A DNA stretch of 64,000 nucleotides. Origin: Cannabis sativa. Its lineage: Eukaryota; Streptophyta; Magnoliopsida; Rosales; Cannabaceae. Under the pieces are notes generated by a model. That model did not search any database. It had not been told where the DNA came from and saw nothing but the letters and a program-made list of their open reading frames with translations. The stretch's first letter is position 1. Each line of letters starts with the position of its first letter. Positions 1 to 9,963 of this stretch are shown in pieces. Position numbers and translations under genes: made by a program. The stretch lies in the NCBI RefSeq assembly GCF_029168945.1, contig NC_083605.1, positions 39,879,280 to 39,943,279 of the forward strand, in the 5' to 3' direction.

Positions 1-665
1 GTTAGAAACTTTTAACCTTTTACTATTGTTTCTGGGGATATCTCGTTGGCCATAATTCGATCTATCTTTGAAAAGATTCTATCATCCCCATGTTGCTTGT
101 TTGACCAAGTAAAGAAATTCCCACATGCTTTGACATCTTCCATTTGACAAGTATAAGTATTGACACATTGCAAGAACTCTGTGTCCGGATGAGCTTTAAC
201 CCGATGCCCTATTCTCTCCTCTTTAGCAAGAATATCATTAAAATCCCCCATTAACAACCAATGCTCATTTCTTTTCAGCTCACATAAATCCTTCCATAGG
301 TCTCTTCTTTCATATCTATTGTTTGATGCATAAACCACAGTCAAAAGACTATTAAATCTTTTAGTTGTTGTCAACCTTAAATGCCTTAGTTGACTAGTGC
401 ATTTAAGGATGTCAACAGTTTATCTATTAGGATTCCAAGCGATAACAATCTTACCACCTGCATGCCAAGCTATATTGGATGAAAAACACCAATTTACAAA
501 CACATTCAAGTATAAGGCTCCAAGCTTCGAAGCCTTAACTCTTGTTTCAAGGAGACCAACAAACTCAACTTTCTGAGAATTGATAAATTGCTTTATCATT
601 TGTTGCTTATGTTGACTGTTGGCTCCCCGAACATTCCAGGCTAATAATTTATCCATTAGACAGAG
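1..665 (-). pseudogene. LINE-A ORF2 fragment: apurinic-type endonuclease domain
   Basis: The beginning of the LINE endonuclease is readable on the minus strand. LLAWNVRGANSQ is the usual opening (Asn-Val-Arg-Gly), LLETRVK supplies the catalytic Glu, and further on VVYASN, LLMGDFND (active-site GDFN) and FFTWSNK occur. A stop near 420 and another near 10 break the frame. These endonucleases nick target DNA to prime reverse transcription. The SDH motif and RT would be further left, outside the window. Confidence 0.75.
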
Positions 666-767
666 AGGGCTCTCCCCCCCTCCTGACTTGTACAAAGTAT
701 CAGCCTGTTCAAAATCATTAGCACCAGCAATCAATTCCTCTTCCTCAAGCACCTAGAACATGTTTTC

Positions 768-1928
768 CACTTCAGTATTAATAGTCAAACCAGCACCAGC
801 AACTTTATTCCCTGTATTATCTCGATTACCACTGTTCTTCTTAGTTTGCACTTCAGTAAAACCTTCCTCATCTACCTGAGGTTGTTGTCTTTTGTCACTC
901 TTAACAATCCACTTCTGCTTCCCATTGATGTTCTTTTTACACTCTGCCGCAGCATGCCCAACCCCTGAACAATGTGTGCAAGAGATAGGCTTTCATTCAT
1001 ATTTAATCCCCACCGAAGTGTTCATACCAAACTCATTCTCAAACTCCAGCAAATCTGACAGTTTTTGATCCATTTGAACCTCAACTAAAATTCTAGGGTA
1101 GCTCAATCTCTCTCTGTCTCTAGTTACACTATCCACCATAGTCGGGTTTCCAACTTGAGCTACAATCTTGAAGAGTGATTTCTGACCCCAATACTTCAAT
1201 TCTAGTCCCTCTAGTTGCACCCAAACTGGTACCTTTTGCACATCTTCTTTCTTATAGTTTTCATTTGGGTCCCAAGGTTTCATCACCACCGGCCTTCTAT
1301 TAAAAAAGATGTATCCACCATTTAATACCTAATCCCTGTCCTCAAGAGAGTGAAATCGAATAATAAAAATGCCATACGACAGCATTTTCACTCTGTCGAC
1401 TTTCCCCTGCCAGATCCTGTGCACAAATCCATCCAAAACATGGAGTGGGGGATTCACTCCTAACACATAGCACACTATGGATGATTTCCAAAAATGAATT
1501 TCATCTTCAATGTCATCCATTGTAATCCTAACTTTGTTCACATTCTGATTAACATGCTTAAAAGAATTCTCAAGATTTCGAACTACAGTATTAGACCTCA
1601 GAATAGGAGGGATCGATTTCTTACCAGCTGCAATATCACTGTTGCATTGGTTGTTTGCCTGAATGAAGTGTGCAAAGTCACTACGAACATCTTCCTGCCT
1701 CTTAATCGCGTCCAGAGACGATTTTGGTGAAAGTGGTTGGAATACATCGATTGGAGCAGAATCATCGTCTCTCGCATCCTCATCCGAAAGCTCCAGGGCT
1801 TCAATTTCAGCAATTCTTTCCATCAAGCCAACCTGTACCGCCTCAGTTACCTCCTTCCTTCCAGCTTTCTTTGAGAGTTTCGTTGCAGATTTAGGTTTTC
1901 CAAGATTCTTGGATCTTGTTTTAGCCAT
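768..1928 (-). pseudogene. LINE-A ORF1 (DUF4283 / CCHC zinc knuckle), with stops
   Basis: In plant LINEs, ORF1 encodes an RNA-binding nucleocapsid-like protein. Here the frame starts at MAKTRSKN (1,928) with a basic N-terminus and an acidic stretch, then a DUF4283-type region (IHFWKSSIVCYVLG, later VPVWVQLEGL and KYWG). A CCHC knuckle reads CTHCSGVGHAAAEC near 935-985. The frame is interrupted by TAG at 1,329-1,331 (context RD-stop-VLNGG, probably once Gln), by TGA near 990 in the place where plant DUF4283 proteins usually have Trp before the knuckle (E-stop-KPISC), and by TAG near 753. All are single-base changes in an otherwise continuous frame, so the copy is old but little rearranged. Confidence 0.75.
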
Positions 1929-2097
1929 GGCATCAGCTGAAACAGCTGCAAGAGCAGGAACCGGAAAAACCTACTCAAAACAAAATTAAAGACCTAAAAA
2001 ATTAAACAACATCAAACGAAATTTTAAAAAGGAAACCCTAAAATTTCACAAAGTAGAATGAACAAAAAACACAAAATCTGGAAATACACTAAAATGT

Positions 2098-2391
2098 TCA
2101 AAAAAATGGGAAACGAAAATGAAACTGAAAACCAACCTCTGTTCGAACTTCGGCAGCAACACTAGCTTTTTTACTAGAAATTTCTTCAACCATTTGCTCT
2201 TCCACACTGAGCTTCGATTTTTTCTTAGCATGTGGCCTCCCACGCTTGGTTAAAGGAGGAGCAAAATCATAATCCTCCTCTTTAACAACTGGTCGTTTAC
2301 CCTTTGCTTTGTTAGCTAGAGATTTCAAGCCCATTTTCGAATTTTTTTTCTGAACTGGGGGATAAGATGAGGATGAACGGGTGATAGCCAT
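2098..2391 (-). CDS. Short basic ORF at the 5' end of LINE-A
   Basis: A 97-residue frame beginning MAITRSSSS and rich in Lys/Arg, with stretches resembling nuclear localisation signals (KRGRPHAKKKSK). It lies upstream of the main ORF1, whose first residues (MAKTRSKN) are similar in style. It could be an alternative ORF1 start region, an extra small ORF, or a 5' exon spliced to ORF1. No domain is recognisable, so function is unassigned. Just upstream (2,400-2,520) the sequence shows an imperfect tandem duplication of roughly 60-70 bases with shared 'gagagg..aaaa..cgtga' blocks. Confidence 0.4.
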   Translation of the reverse strand: MAITRSSSSYPPVQKKNSKMGLKSLANKAKGKRPVVKEEDYDFAPPLTKRGRPHAKKKSKLSVEEQMVEEISSKKASVAAEVRTEVGFQFHFRFPFF

Positions 2392-2440
2392 TTTAAAAAA
2401 AAATTGGAAACAAAAATAAACTGAGAGGGAAAAAAACGTG

Positions 2441-3213
2441 AGGAATCATGGGTTTAGTGGGAGTTGAAATTTTTTAAAAGAACAAAAAATGAGAGGGGAA
2501 AAACCGTGATGAATAGTGGGTAGTTATGCTTCAACAATGGAGGTTATTGATCTTCCAAACAAAAAAAAAAAACTGAAAGAAAATCAAAAATCAAATGAAA
2601 AGAAAAGGAAAAAAGAGAGGGAAGAGATTGGAAGTTGATTGATGGATGATGGGGATGGCACACGTGTCTGTGCATGGAAATGATGTGTAAGTGGTATAAT
2701 TGTAATAAAAGAAAGAGGATAGGTAAAAATGATGATGTAGGCGTGTAGGGGTAAATTTGTAATAAATTGTGCAAATCAGATTTTTGGTGTAAAAATTTCT
2801 TTACTTTATGATCTAACAAACAATTTGTAATTAAATAATCATCAATTCTACAAGTTATTTTTCAAAACAACATCACTAGCATATTGCATTTAGTCTTTAT
2901 TTTCATAATTCATTATAATCTTTTATGTGTATTTAAATAAAAATAACCAGATAATAATTATTAATAATCTTTCTTGATTAATTACTTTATATTTAAAAAT
3001 TCATTATGTGTTATATTATTCAAAATTAAATTACATAATAACTAAAATAAAACAAATTATACATACCTTGTACGTAGCTTTCATCTAGTTCTATATAAAG
3101 TGTGTCTATATAACTGAATTCTTGATTTATGAGAAATTCATGGGTGACTTTTTATTTATATATAATAAAATAAAAATAAAACAAATCCCATTAATATCAC
3201 AAAAATATTAGCT
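2441..3213. other. AT-rich non-coding stretch between LINE-A and the captured-gene cluster
   Basis: No coding potential seen. It contains TCTATATAAAG at 3,090-3,100 and TCTATATAACTG at 3,105-3,116. Either could be a TATA box for the GT92 fragment or part of a Helitron 5' terminus, which usually begins with TC and is AT-rich. Neither reading can be settled from one copy. Confidence 0.4.
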
Positions 3214-4049
3214 ATGAATAACCTTTCCCTTTGTACCAGCCACATGAATAACCGTCGCTTTTCACGAATTAGCTACCGGAACCGCCGCTTACCTATTTAT
3301 TTATCTTCATACTTCTCCACCTTTCAAACCCAATCTCACTCCTTTTCACTTCTCTCTCTTGCCTCTACTCTACTCATACCCCAATCGCCATGGCAGGGTT
3401 CTCCCACAACGCAATCCAGAGTAAGGATTTGTGCAATTGGATGATGTTCGTTGATGTGGATGAATTCATTTACTCACCATCATGGTTCAATTTCTCAAAA
3501 CCATCTAAATCAATGTTACAATTTCTACTCCCAACATTCTCACCATCTGCTAAACCTAATTATATTGGTCAAATCTCTATTAGATGTAACGAATTCGGTC
3601 CATCTAGCCAACGGTCCCACCCACCAGAGGGTGTGACTCAAGGGTACATGTGTCGAAGATTTGTGGAGCAGAGACACAAGTCTATTGTGCTACTGGATGC
3701 AGTGAATGCCTCCCTACTCAATGCAATTCACCATTTTAAAATGAAGGATCGGTACAAGACTGTGACAATGAGCCTGAACAGAGCTGTGGTGAACCACTTC
3801 AATTACCAAGCTTGGAGTGAGTTTCAGAACAAGTTTAGGAGAAGGGTTTCGACATACGTTGTTGATTGGAAGGAGAAGGCTAATCTAGCCTCCAATGATC
3901 GGACACCTGGGTTAGGGTTCGAGGCCGTGGAGCCAAAAGCTTGGGACCAAAAGTTTTGTGAGGTTAAGGATGAGAGGTTGAAATTGGTTACTCGAAAATG
4001 GTTTGGATCTCCAACATCAGATGGCTATAAATTGGTTTGGCAGACATGA
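3214..4049 (+). pseudogene. GT92 (DUF23) glycosyltransferase-like fragment with internal deletion
   Basis: The frame 3,390-4,049 (219 residues, TGA stop) matches the C-terminal catalytic half of plant glycosyltransferase family 92 proteins. A metal-binding acidic motif reads FVDVDEFIY at residues 20-28. It is followed by the family-typical blocks PEGVTQGYMCRR, EQRHKSIV, LLNAIHHF, AVVNHFNYQAW, RRVSTYVVDW and FCEV. GT92 enzymes are Golgi type II membrane proteins that transfer sugars. An upstream frame (3,214-3,390, different phase) has an Arg-rich start and a hydrophobic, Ser/Leu-rich stretch that could be the original membrane-anchor region. About half of a normal GT92 protein is missing between the two, so I read this as a deleted copy. 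The long open frame suggests the capture is fairly recent. Confidence 0.7.
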
Positions 4050-4381
4050 GATGAAGATCCTAAAGCAACTGCATACCGAGAAGCCATGGATGCCCTATCT
4101 TCTTTGATTACGAAACACAAACGTGCAGATAAGAGCAATAACTGCGATAGATTCGAACTGATATTTGATTATATAAAGGTAAGTTTTGTTTTTTTTTCTT
4201 TTTTCTTGACTAAGTGTGAATTATTAATGGAAGTTGAAGTAATTCAAATATTTTTCTTTAGTTTTTGGATTTAATAGTTTGAATTATGTATTTGAGCTCA
4301 AATTTGCTCATGTCTACATTGTTTGGATTGAAATAATAGATGCTAGACTTGGATGAGTATATATCCAAAATGAAGGTTATT
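4050..4381 (+). pseudogene. Folylpolyglutamate synthase (FPGS) 5' gene fragment, exon 1 + intron 1 + part of exon 2
   Basis: Immediately after the GT92 stop, in the same phase, the sequence reads ATAYREAMDALSSLITKHKR and then RFELIFDYIK. This is the N-terminal signature of plant folylpolyglutamate synthase, which adds glutamates to folates. The exon ends at 4,178 with a canonical donor (AAG followed by GTAAGT). A T-rich intron of 161 bases ends in an AG at 4,338-4,339. Exon 2 then reads MLDLDEYISKMKVI (4,340-4,381), matching FPGS just before its conserved P-loop region, where the match stops abruptly. Retention of the intron shows genomic DNA was copied, not mRNA. The catalytic domain is absent, so there is no enzyme function. 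Confidence 0.75.
4179..4339 (+). other. Retained FPGS intron 1
   Basis: GTAAGT donor at 4,179, poly-pyrimidine-poor but T-rich body, AG acceptor at 4,338-4,339. Phase 0 in both flanking exons, as expected for the FPGS protein match on either side. Confidence 0.7.
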
Positions 4382-4412
4382 CTTATGTACCAACTAACTT
4401 CTAACTAATATT

Positions 4413-4676
4413 ATCAGAACCAACACCAACAGCGTAAAAAGCGGCGGTTCCGGTAGGATTGAAGCTAGCTCCGCCAAGGAGGTCACCGACGAAGGTAAAA
4501 ACGATAACGAAAATGAAAACGAGAGCGGTAGTGATGAAGAAAGAGGGCCAAACAATGCCATTAACACCAAAAGTGGTGGAAAGAACAGCAGTTACAGCAC
4601 CCAAAGTGGAAGCACAGAAGATCCACGTAAAGGTTAGGACAGCGTATCCAATGGCTGCCTTTATAGCCCCAACCAT
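4413..4676 (-). pseudogene. SIP1-type aquaporin exon 1 fragment
   Basis: Read on the minus strand from the Met at 4,676 (MVGAIKAAIGYAVLTF) the product matches the N-terminal part of small basic intrinsic proteins (SIP1), ER-located members of the plant aquaporin family. Two hydrophobic membrane segments are present (AVLTFTWIFCASTLGAV and PSFFITTALVFIFVIVF). The first pore box has the SIP-specific form NPT, in GGASFNPTGTAAFY, where other aquaporins have NPA. Homology ends after GVGSDN and a stop follows at once. Only about 85 of the roughly 240 residues of a normal SIP1 are present. Orientation is opposite to the two preceding fragments, so the three were not copied as one locus. An in-frame extension upstream (MEKKNKIHH) is probably 5' UTR. 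Confidence 0.75.
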
Positions 4677-5455
4677 GGTGAATTGGCGAAATTGATGATG
4701 TATTTTGTTTTTTTTTTCCAATCTAAGATATGGAGCAGAAGAGTAGGTTTGATTGGTCTGTTAGAGAGAGTTTCTCACATTATCTCGGTGGATTTTCTGT
4801 GGAGCCAAACATGAGAGGAGAGTAGTTGGGGCTTGAAGGTGGATTTATTATATCAATACGATTGGGTTTTTGAATCCCATTAAATCCAAAAAATAAGATT
4901 GGGTTTTTGCTATTGAACAATTACTATATCAATACGATTGGGTTTTTGCTGTTGTAATGTATTCCTTTTTCTATTACAATTTGGACATTCCTGTTCTAAT
5001 TTATATCAGAGCTAGCTGAGAAGGACTTCCACTCTCATCAACCCAAAACCCATTTATATCTCATCTCTTCTCTCTCTTTTTCCATCCCAATATATATAAC
5101 AGAATTAGATACCCTCTAATTTTTTTTGTTGGCCGTACAGTTACACCACTTCTCTTCTTCTCCAGATTTTTCTCTCTGCTTATTCTCCCACGTAATGTTA
5201 ATATTCATCACTTTAATATCACTTTAATATCATATTTTTTTTATCAATTTTTTTTTCTTTTTGAATAAAGATAAATATGAAATTTTAATCGTATAGAGTT
5301 TTATTTTAATAAAATATAGTATTTTAAAATAATTTAAATTCAAATAATTTAGATAAATATAATATAATGATATTTTGTTATATTACTATAATTTGTATAT
5401 CTATCGTGTATGATTTTGATAAACGCAAACCCTAGATTTTGGGGATTTCTAATTT
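4677..5455. other. Non-coding stretch, likely SIP1 5' flank then Helitron 5' flank
   Basis: No coding signal. CT/GA-rich tracts near 4,735-4,830 and 5,040-5,090 look like transcribed 5' UTRs. A 23-base direct repeat (core CAATACGATTGGGTTTTTG) occurs at about 4,850-4,872 and 4,925-4,947. Confidence 0.4.
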
Positions 5456-6705
5456 GTGGTCAAGGGTTTTAATATTCGAATTCTAATTTGTTATAGGTTT
5501 GATCTAACCGTTTCATGTAAGTATGGATTTTCTGAATTATTATTATTTAAATTTAATGTCTGCAATTACTTTATTACACCATCTTTCTTTACTTGTGTAG
5601 ATTGGATTCTTACAATTGAAACATATATTTTCTGCATTAGCATAATGACACATGGTAAGATGTCATACACAAAATACCTAAAACTTAAAAATGTGTTTTG
5701 TTTAAGGGAAACTAATACATATGAAATTAATGTTCATAATTTAATTTTACAAGATCGTGACAGAGAACCTTCAAAGAGGATTCCATATAAAGATTTTCCA
5801 ATCGAAAAAAAGAAAGAAATATGTAAAAAACAAAGAGAGAGATATGCTAAACAAAAAGCATTGAAGATCAATCCGATTAGTGTAAGTAGTAATCCCAGTC
5901 ATATTGATCTTCACACATATATTGTTGAGAATACGGCAACGTCAAGTCAACAACATCAAAATTTTCTTTCTGACTATGCAAGTATTGTTGAAGAAGATAT
6001 TCTTCAACAATCATCAAAAAGACAGCGAAATGATACTACTCACATCACCATAAATGAAGATGAATCTTCTTGTGGAGATAATGTTTCTACCAATGTCGAT
6101 TGTGAAACTAATTCATTTGTAAATTCATCATCTTCGGGCAATGTCAATTTCAATCAGGTTTGCATTTGACCCATATTTTTTTTTCAAAACTCTGCTACTT
6201 CCTTCACGCAATGAAACTCCATATGATTATTTTGGATGTTATTTTTGATTAATATTAATATATATAATCAGAACCCAAATGAATTTGCTGAGGGACCAAC
6301 CTACAATAAAAGAATAACAAGACCTCGTAGGGGTAAGGGACACTTTCAATTTATAATTAAAATCAATATGTTATGTGAGTTGGAATTTGATACCTAATTA
6401 TTTTTTTACAATAAAAAAGGTCTCCATCTTCATTCCTCAACTCGATTTCGTCAATTGTTAAAAGAGGTGCCATCTGAAGCATTTTCTCTACCATCCGTCC
6501 CTCGATGCAAACATTGCAAAGCAAAGCGTTTCATTTATGAAACAACAGGCTTTTGTTGTGCCGATGGAAAAATTTATCTCGCAACAAACGATGCGCCGAA
6601 TGAACTTTATGAATTGTTTACTTCCAGTAGCGAAGAATCTACACATTTTCGAACATACATTCGAACTTACAACAATAAATTTGCTTTTACATCAATGGGA
6701 AATAC
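5456..6705 (+). pseudogene. Helitron replicase/helicase gene, N-terminal fragment, multi-exon
   Basis: Helitron proteins carry a HUH replicase and a Pif1 helicase for rolling-circle transposition; only the N-terminus is present here. The first block (to about 6,159) has a basic, Lys/Arg/Gln-rich stretch (KKQRERYAKQKAL) and a Ser/Asn-rich linker. A short second exon begins after AG at about 6,272 and ends at a GTAAGG donor at 6,333. The third begins at 6,420 and contains the diagnostic motif CKHCKAKRF, then FCCADGKI, ELYELFTSSSEES, HFRTYIRTYNNKFAFTSMG. That is the Helitron-like N-terminal domain preceding the replicase. The frame is cut at 6,705 by an LTR in opposite orientation. Catalytic HUH and helicase motifs were not found elsewhere in the window. 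The true start is uncertain; the Met at 5,645 is as likely as 5,456. Confidence 0.75.
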
Positions 6706-7849
6706 TGTTGGAAATATTTTACCAGGATCTAGATTTACTACCATGTATGTTTCATTAACATCCTAATATGAATTCTAAAACAATGAAATAAACACATATA
6801 AAGTTTAGGAAACCTTACATTGGGTGCAGCAAAATATAATGACTCCTTCCATTCAGATCTCTAGCCCTTGATTCCTTTCTGTAGCAGAACATAATCAAGA
6901 TCTGAACCTGGATCTCTTTCTCTCCTTCCTTGATGCTGATTCTCCTTCTTGTTGATTGGATTCTTCACAATCTTCCACACTATGATTGAGATACAACTTG
7001 ATGTGTGTGGGCACTCATTCTATCACTAATGGCTAAAATTATTTAGTGTGAAGAAAGGCTTAGTGTTTCGAATTGAAGAAGAAAGAAGAAGGAAGAGGTC
7101 TCATCTAGGTTTTTAGCTTAGGAGGCATTAGTTGGATAATGAGACCATAACCTTCCTTTTATACTATTCTTCAATAGGGTTAGGGTTGAATTAAATGGAT
7201 TAAAAAAGAATAAAATATTGGGCAATAAATCACACTTGGCCGTACACTTAAGTGAGCCAATCTCTAGTTACAATTTTGCCACTTTATTTCAACCACTTAT
7301 TCTTCTTTTCAATAATACCATATTTTCCAATTCAACCTTATAAATGCCAAACTATTTATTTAATAATTAAAATAACTATCAAATAAAATTGTCATTTATA
7401 ATATTTATTAATTAGACTCCATAAAGTCTCTTAATTAATAAATAAACCCGAAAACACTATTTCTTCACAATCAAGCTATAACATAGTGAAAATTCATAAA
7501 CTAGACATAGTCTAACTTTAGAATTATAATTGATTAATCAAAATCAATTAACTGAGTCTTACAAGTAGTATGGTCTCAACTAGTATGGGGACCATGGGCC
7601 TATATAACCGAGCTTCCAATAAGTCGAACCGAATTTACCAAGTAAATTTCCTAACTTATTAATTCCTTATTGAATCCACACTTAGAACTTGGAATTGCAC
7701 TCTCAGTTATATAGAACGCTGTATATGTTCCACGATATAGATACGATATTAATTATCCATTGTTATAATCCTAATTTGATCAATGACCCTCTAATAGATG
7801 ATCTACATTGAATAGGAACTAAATTACTGTTACACCTTTAATGTATTGA
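6706..7849 (-). mobile_element. Truncated copia-family LTR (3' part), antisense
   Basis: Starts with TGTTGGAAATATTTTACCAGG, the reverse complement of the ends of the copia-family LTRs elsewhere in the window. It aligns antiparallel along most of the 3' two-thirds of those LTRs, including the conserved tract that reads 'catggtccccatactagttgag' in the sense copies. Similarity stops near 7,848, so about 600 bases of the LTR 5' end are missing. It interrupts the Helitron replicase exon. The 5 bases before it (AATAC) may be the target duplication, but the other copy is lost. Confidence 0.85.
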
Positions 7850-9061
7850 AGAGAGAAGGTTCTTCTAATTTTTTATATTATGAGAAGGTAAAAGTTTTTT
7901 ATTTATATTAAAATAATTAAGAAAATATCTATATGTATATGTAGTCTTTTATAAATTTTTTTATCAATTAATTTATTTTTCAGTTTATATTTAAATTGTG
8001 ATTAGTTTTATTCATCTTTATCAATTATGTTCATAAATCTTTATTATGGTTTAATATTTTATCATTATATACTGTTTGACAATATCTCTTCCATCTCTTT
8101 CACAAATTAAATGATAAGTTTTTTTAAAAGAATTTGTCAATTTTTGTTTCGAGATCTCTATTTTCGGTTAGAATTTTTAAATTTTTAATCTTTTTTATCT
8201 CTATTTTAGTTTTAATTTAGTCTTTTATTACTCTATATCGTTTGATTATAGATTTGTCTATTTTTTTTTTATCCTTTTTTATCTTTATTTGTGAAATTAT
8301 ATCATTGGCCAATTATTATATTATTCTTTATTCATTTTATATATACTAAAATAGACTTTTAATAGTATATTAAAAAAATGAAGAGTATAAAAGTTAAACA
8401 TGAGTCTAAAATTAATTCTTTTTAGAACGATTATTAATTGGTATATATGGTTTTATTTTTAATTAGTTATCATTACCAACTCTATACCTTTTTATTTAAA
8501 ATATTTATTTAAATAAATTTTAATATTTTAATACTTTTGTATGTTAGTTAATTATTTTTGTGGATTTTTCAGTCTTCTCTAAATAAAAAATATAATCTTT
8601 AAATGCTAATAAAATATTAAATTTTATTAGTTACTTTTTAAATTTCTTACTAATTATTTTATAATGATATTAATAAAGTCTCTCCAAACTTATTTATTTA
8701 TATTCTCATTTTTTTTAAAATATTTTCACAAAAAAAATCCCTCCACAAATATATATAACGATGATATGGGTAATTTAAAATCTCTCAAAATTATTTATCT
8801 ATTTTTTAAAAAATTTCACAAAAAAAAAAAAATCAAAAAATGATATAGTTTATATAAAGCTAAATTTATTAATAATAATATAAATTTAATATCTCATTTA
8901 AAAAAAATATAAAAAAAAAACAAAACAAAACAAAGTTACATGATTTTCATTTCAAAAAATACTTGATTTTTTTTCTTCTTAAAATTCGATTCCAATAATT
9001 AGATATATTTATTATAATTTGGTATTTTATTTTAATAATAAAATAATTTATTTATTTTTTT
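7850..9061. other. Very AT-rich non-coding stretch, probably Helitron interior
   Basis: No coding potential in any frame beyond short AT-driven runs. The segment about 8,880-8,990 resembles 26,098-26,190 close to the Helitron 3' terminus: both have 'taatat.tcattt', a long A run, 'caaagt.aca.gattttcatt.caaaaaat.cttga' and a T run. That supports one parent element on both sides of the LINE-B insertion. Confidence 0.45.
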
Positions 9062-9079
9062 GAATGAAAATAAATTTTA

Positions 9080-9958
9080 TTAGACAGAAATATCCGCTAA
9101 AACAATGGACTGAAGAGCAAGGGGAACATCGCTCTCAGTAAAACGACGACTTGACCAATAACAAGCACCGAGTGCCATACAGTGTGCGCCTTTGTTAGCA
9201 GACCGTTTAACATGACCAATAGAAACACTACTTAAAGAAGATAAAATAGATTGACAATCTTGAACAAATAGACCAAATATAGAAGACATCGATACCGAAC
9301 TAAGAATAGCTTGAACAACTAAAATGCAGTCCGTCTCTAAAATAACATTTGACTTGTTATTCCTCTTTATCCAACTAAGTGCCTCTTTGACACTTAGAAT
9401 TTTTACAATCTCGGGTCGGCAACTGACAGAAGAAATAGTTAAAAACGCCTCAACTATTTGACCATCACAGTCGTGTGCTACAAATCCAGTACCAATCACA
9501 TTTTTGTCTTCAAAAACCGCCCCATCCACATTAATTTTTAACTGTCCAGCAGCCGGTTTGGACCAGTGGTCTCTTGTGTCAGCGCGATTGGAAGCCAGGG
9601 AGACCGAGTCCAGCCGCTTAGACTGAGCACACTTCCATTGTCGAAGAGTGGTTCGAGCCAGCCAAACAACCTCAGCAGCACTACAACTTTTACCATTCCA
9701 AAGCATATCATTCCGAGCCTTCCAAATTGCCCAACCAACCATGACAGCTTCTTCAACCAACCCCATATTGCCTACAACCAATACTTCCATAAACCAATCA
9801 AAAAAAATTGGTTGTTGCAGAATGACCAACACCTAACGCAGATCTGAGCCAACACGAATGAGCAAAGGAGCATTGAACCAAAACATGGAATATTGACTCT
9901 TCCCCACAGTTGCACAACAAACAATGTAAATCCACATGAACATGATTACTATGAAGTT
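9080..9958 (-). pseudogene. LINE-B ORF2 3' part: zf-RVT zinc finger and RNase H (RVT_3)
   Basis: The open frame to 9,832, extended in another phase to the Gypsy-1 junction, encodes the C-terminal end of a LINE ORF2. A zf-RVT motif (CLLCNCGEES then HVLVQC) lies next to the junction. The RNase H domain follows with INVDGAVF (first catalytic Asp), KEALSW (Glu), LETDCILVV (Asp) and HVKRSANKGAH. Such RNase H domains are typical of plant LINE ORF2 proteins and remove template RNA during integration. The 3' end of the ORF is intact to its stop at 9,080. Confidence 0.75.
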
Positions 9959-9963
9959 GAGTA
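9959..9963. repeat. Gypsy-1 target-site duplication, left copy (GAGTA)
   Basis: GAGTA directly precedes the TG of the LTR; the same five bases follow the terminal CA at 23,820. Confidence 0.9.

Larger units (their letters stand above)
1..2440 (-). mobile_element. LINE-A: decayed non-LTR retrotransposon, 5' half, runs off the left edge
   Basis: On the minus strand this block reads in LINE order: a basic 5' reading frame, an ORF1 with a DUF4283-like region and a CCHC zinc knuckle, then the start of ORF2 with an endonuclease/exonuclease/phosphatase domain. The coding sequence is broken by several in-frame stops. The RT and RNase H parts would lie beyond position 1. The 5' boundary near 2,440 is approximate; no target-site duplication can be seen because the other end is outside the window. 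Family assignment rests on motifs only. Confidence 0.8.

Noticed and set aside
3085..3116. Certain Helitron 5' terminus at TCTATATAAAG
   Set aside because: The base before TC is T, not the expected A, and a TATA-box reading is equally good; kept only as a possibility.
4459..4695. Plus-strand Lys/Thr-rich frame
   Set aside because: Antisense shadow of the SIP1 exon.
9566..9847. Plus-strand frames at 9,566-9,847
   Set aside because: Antisense shadows of the LINE-B RNase H coding region.
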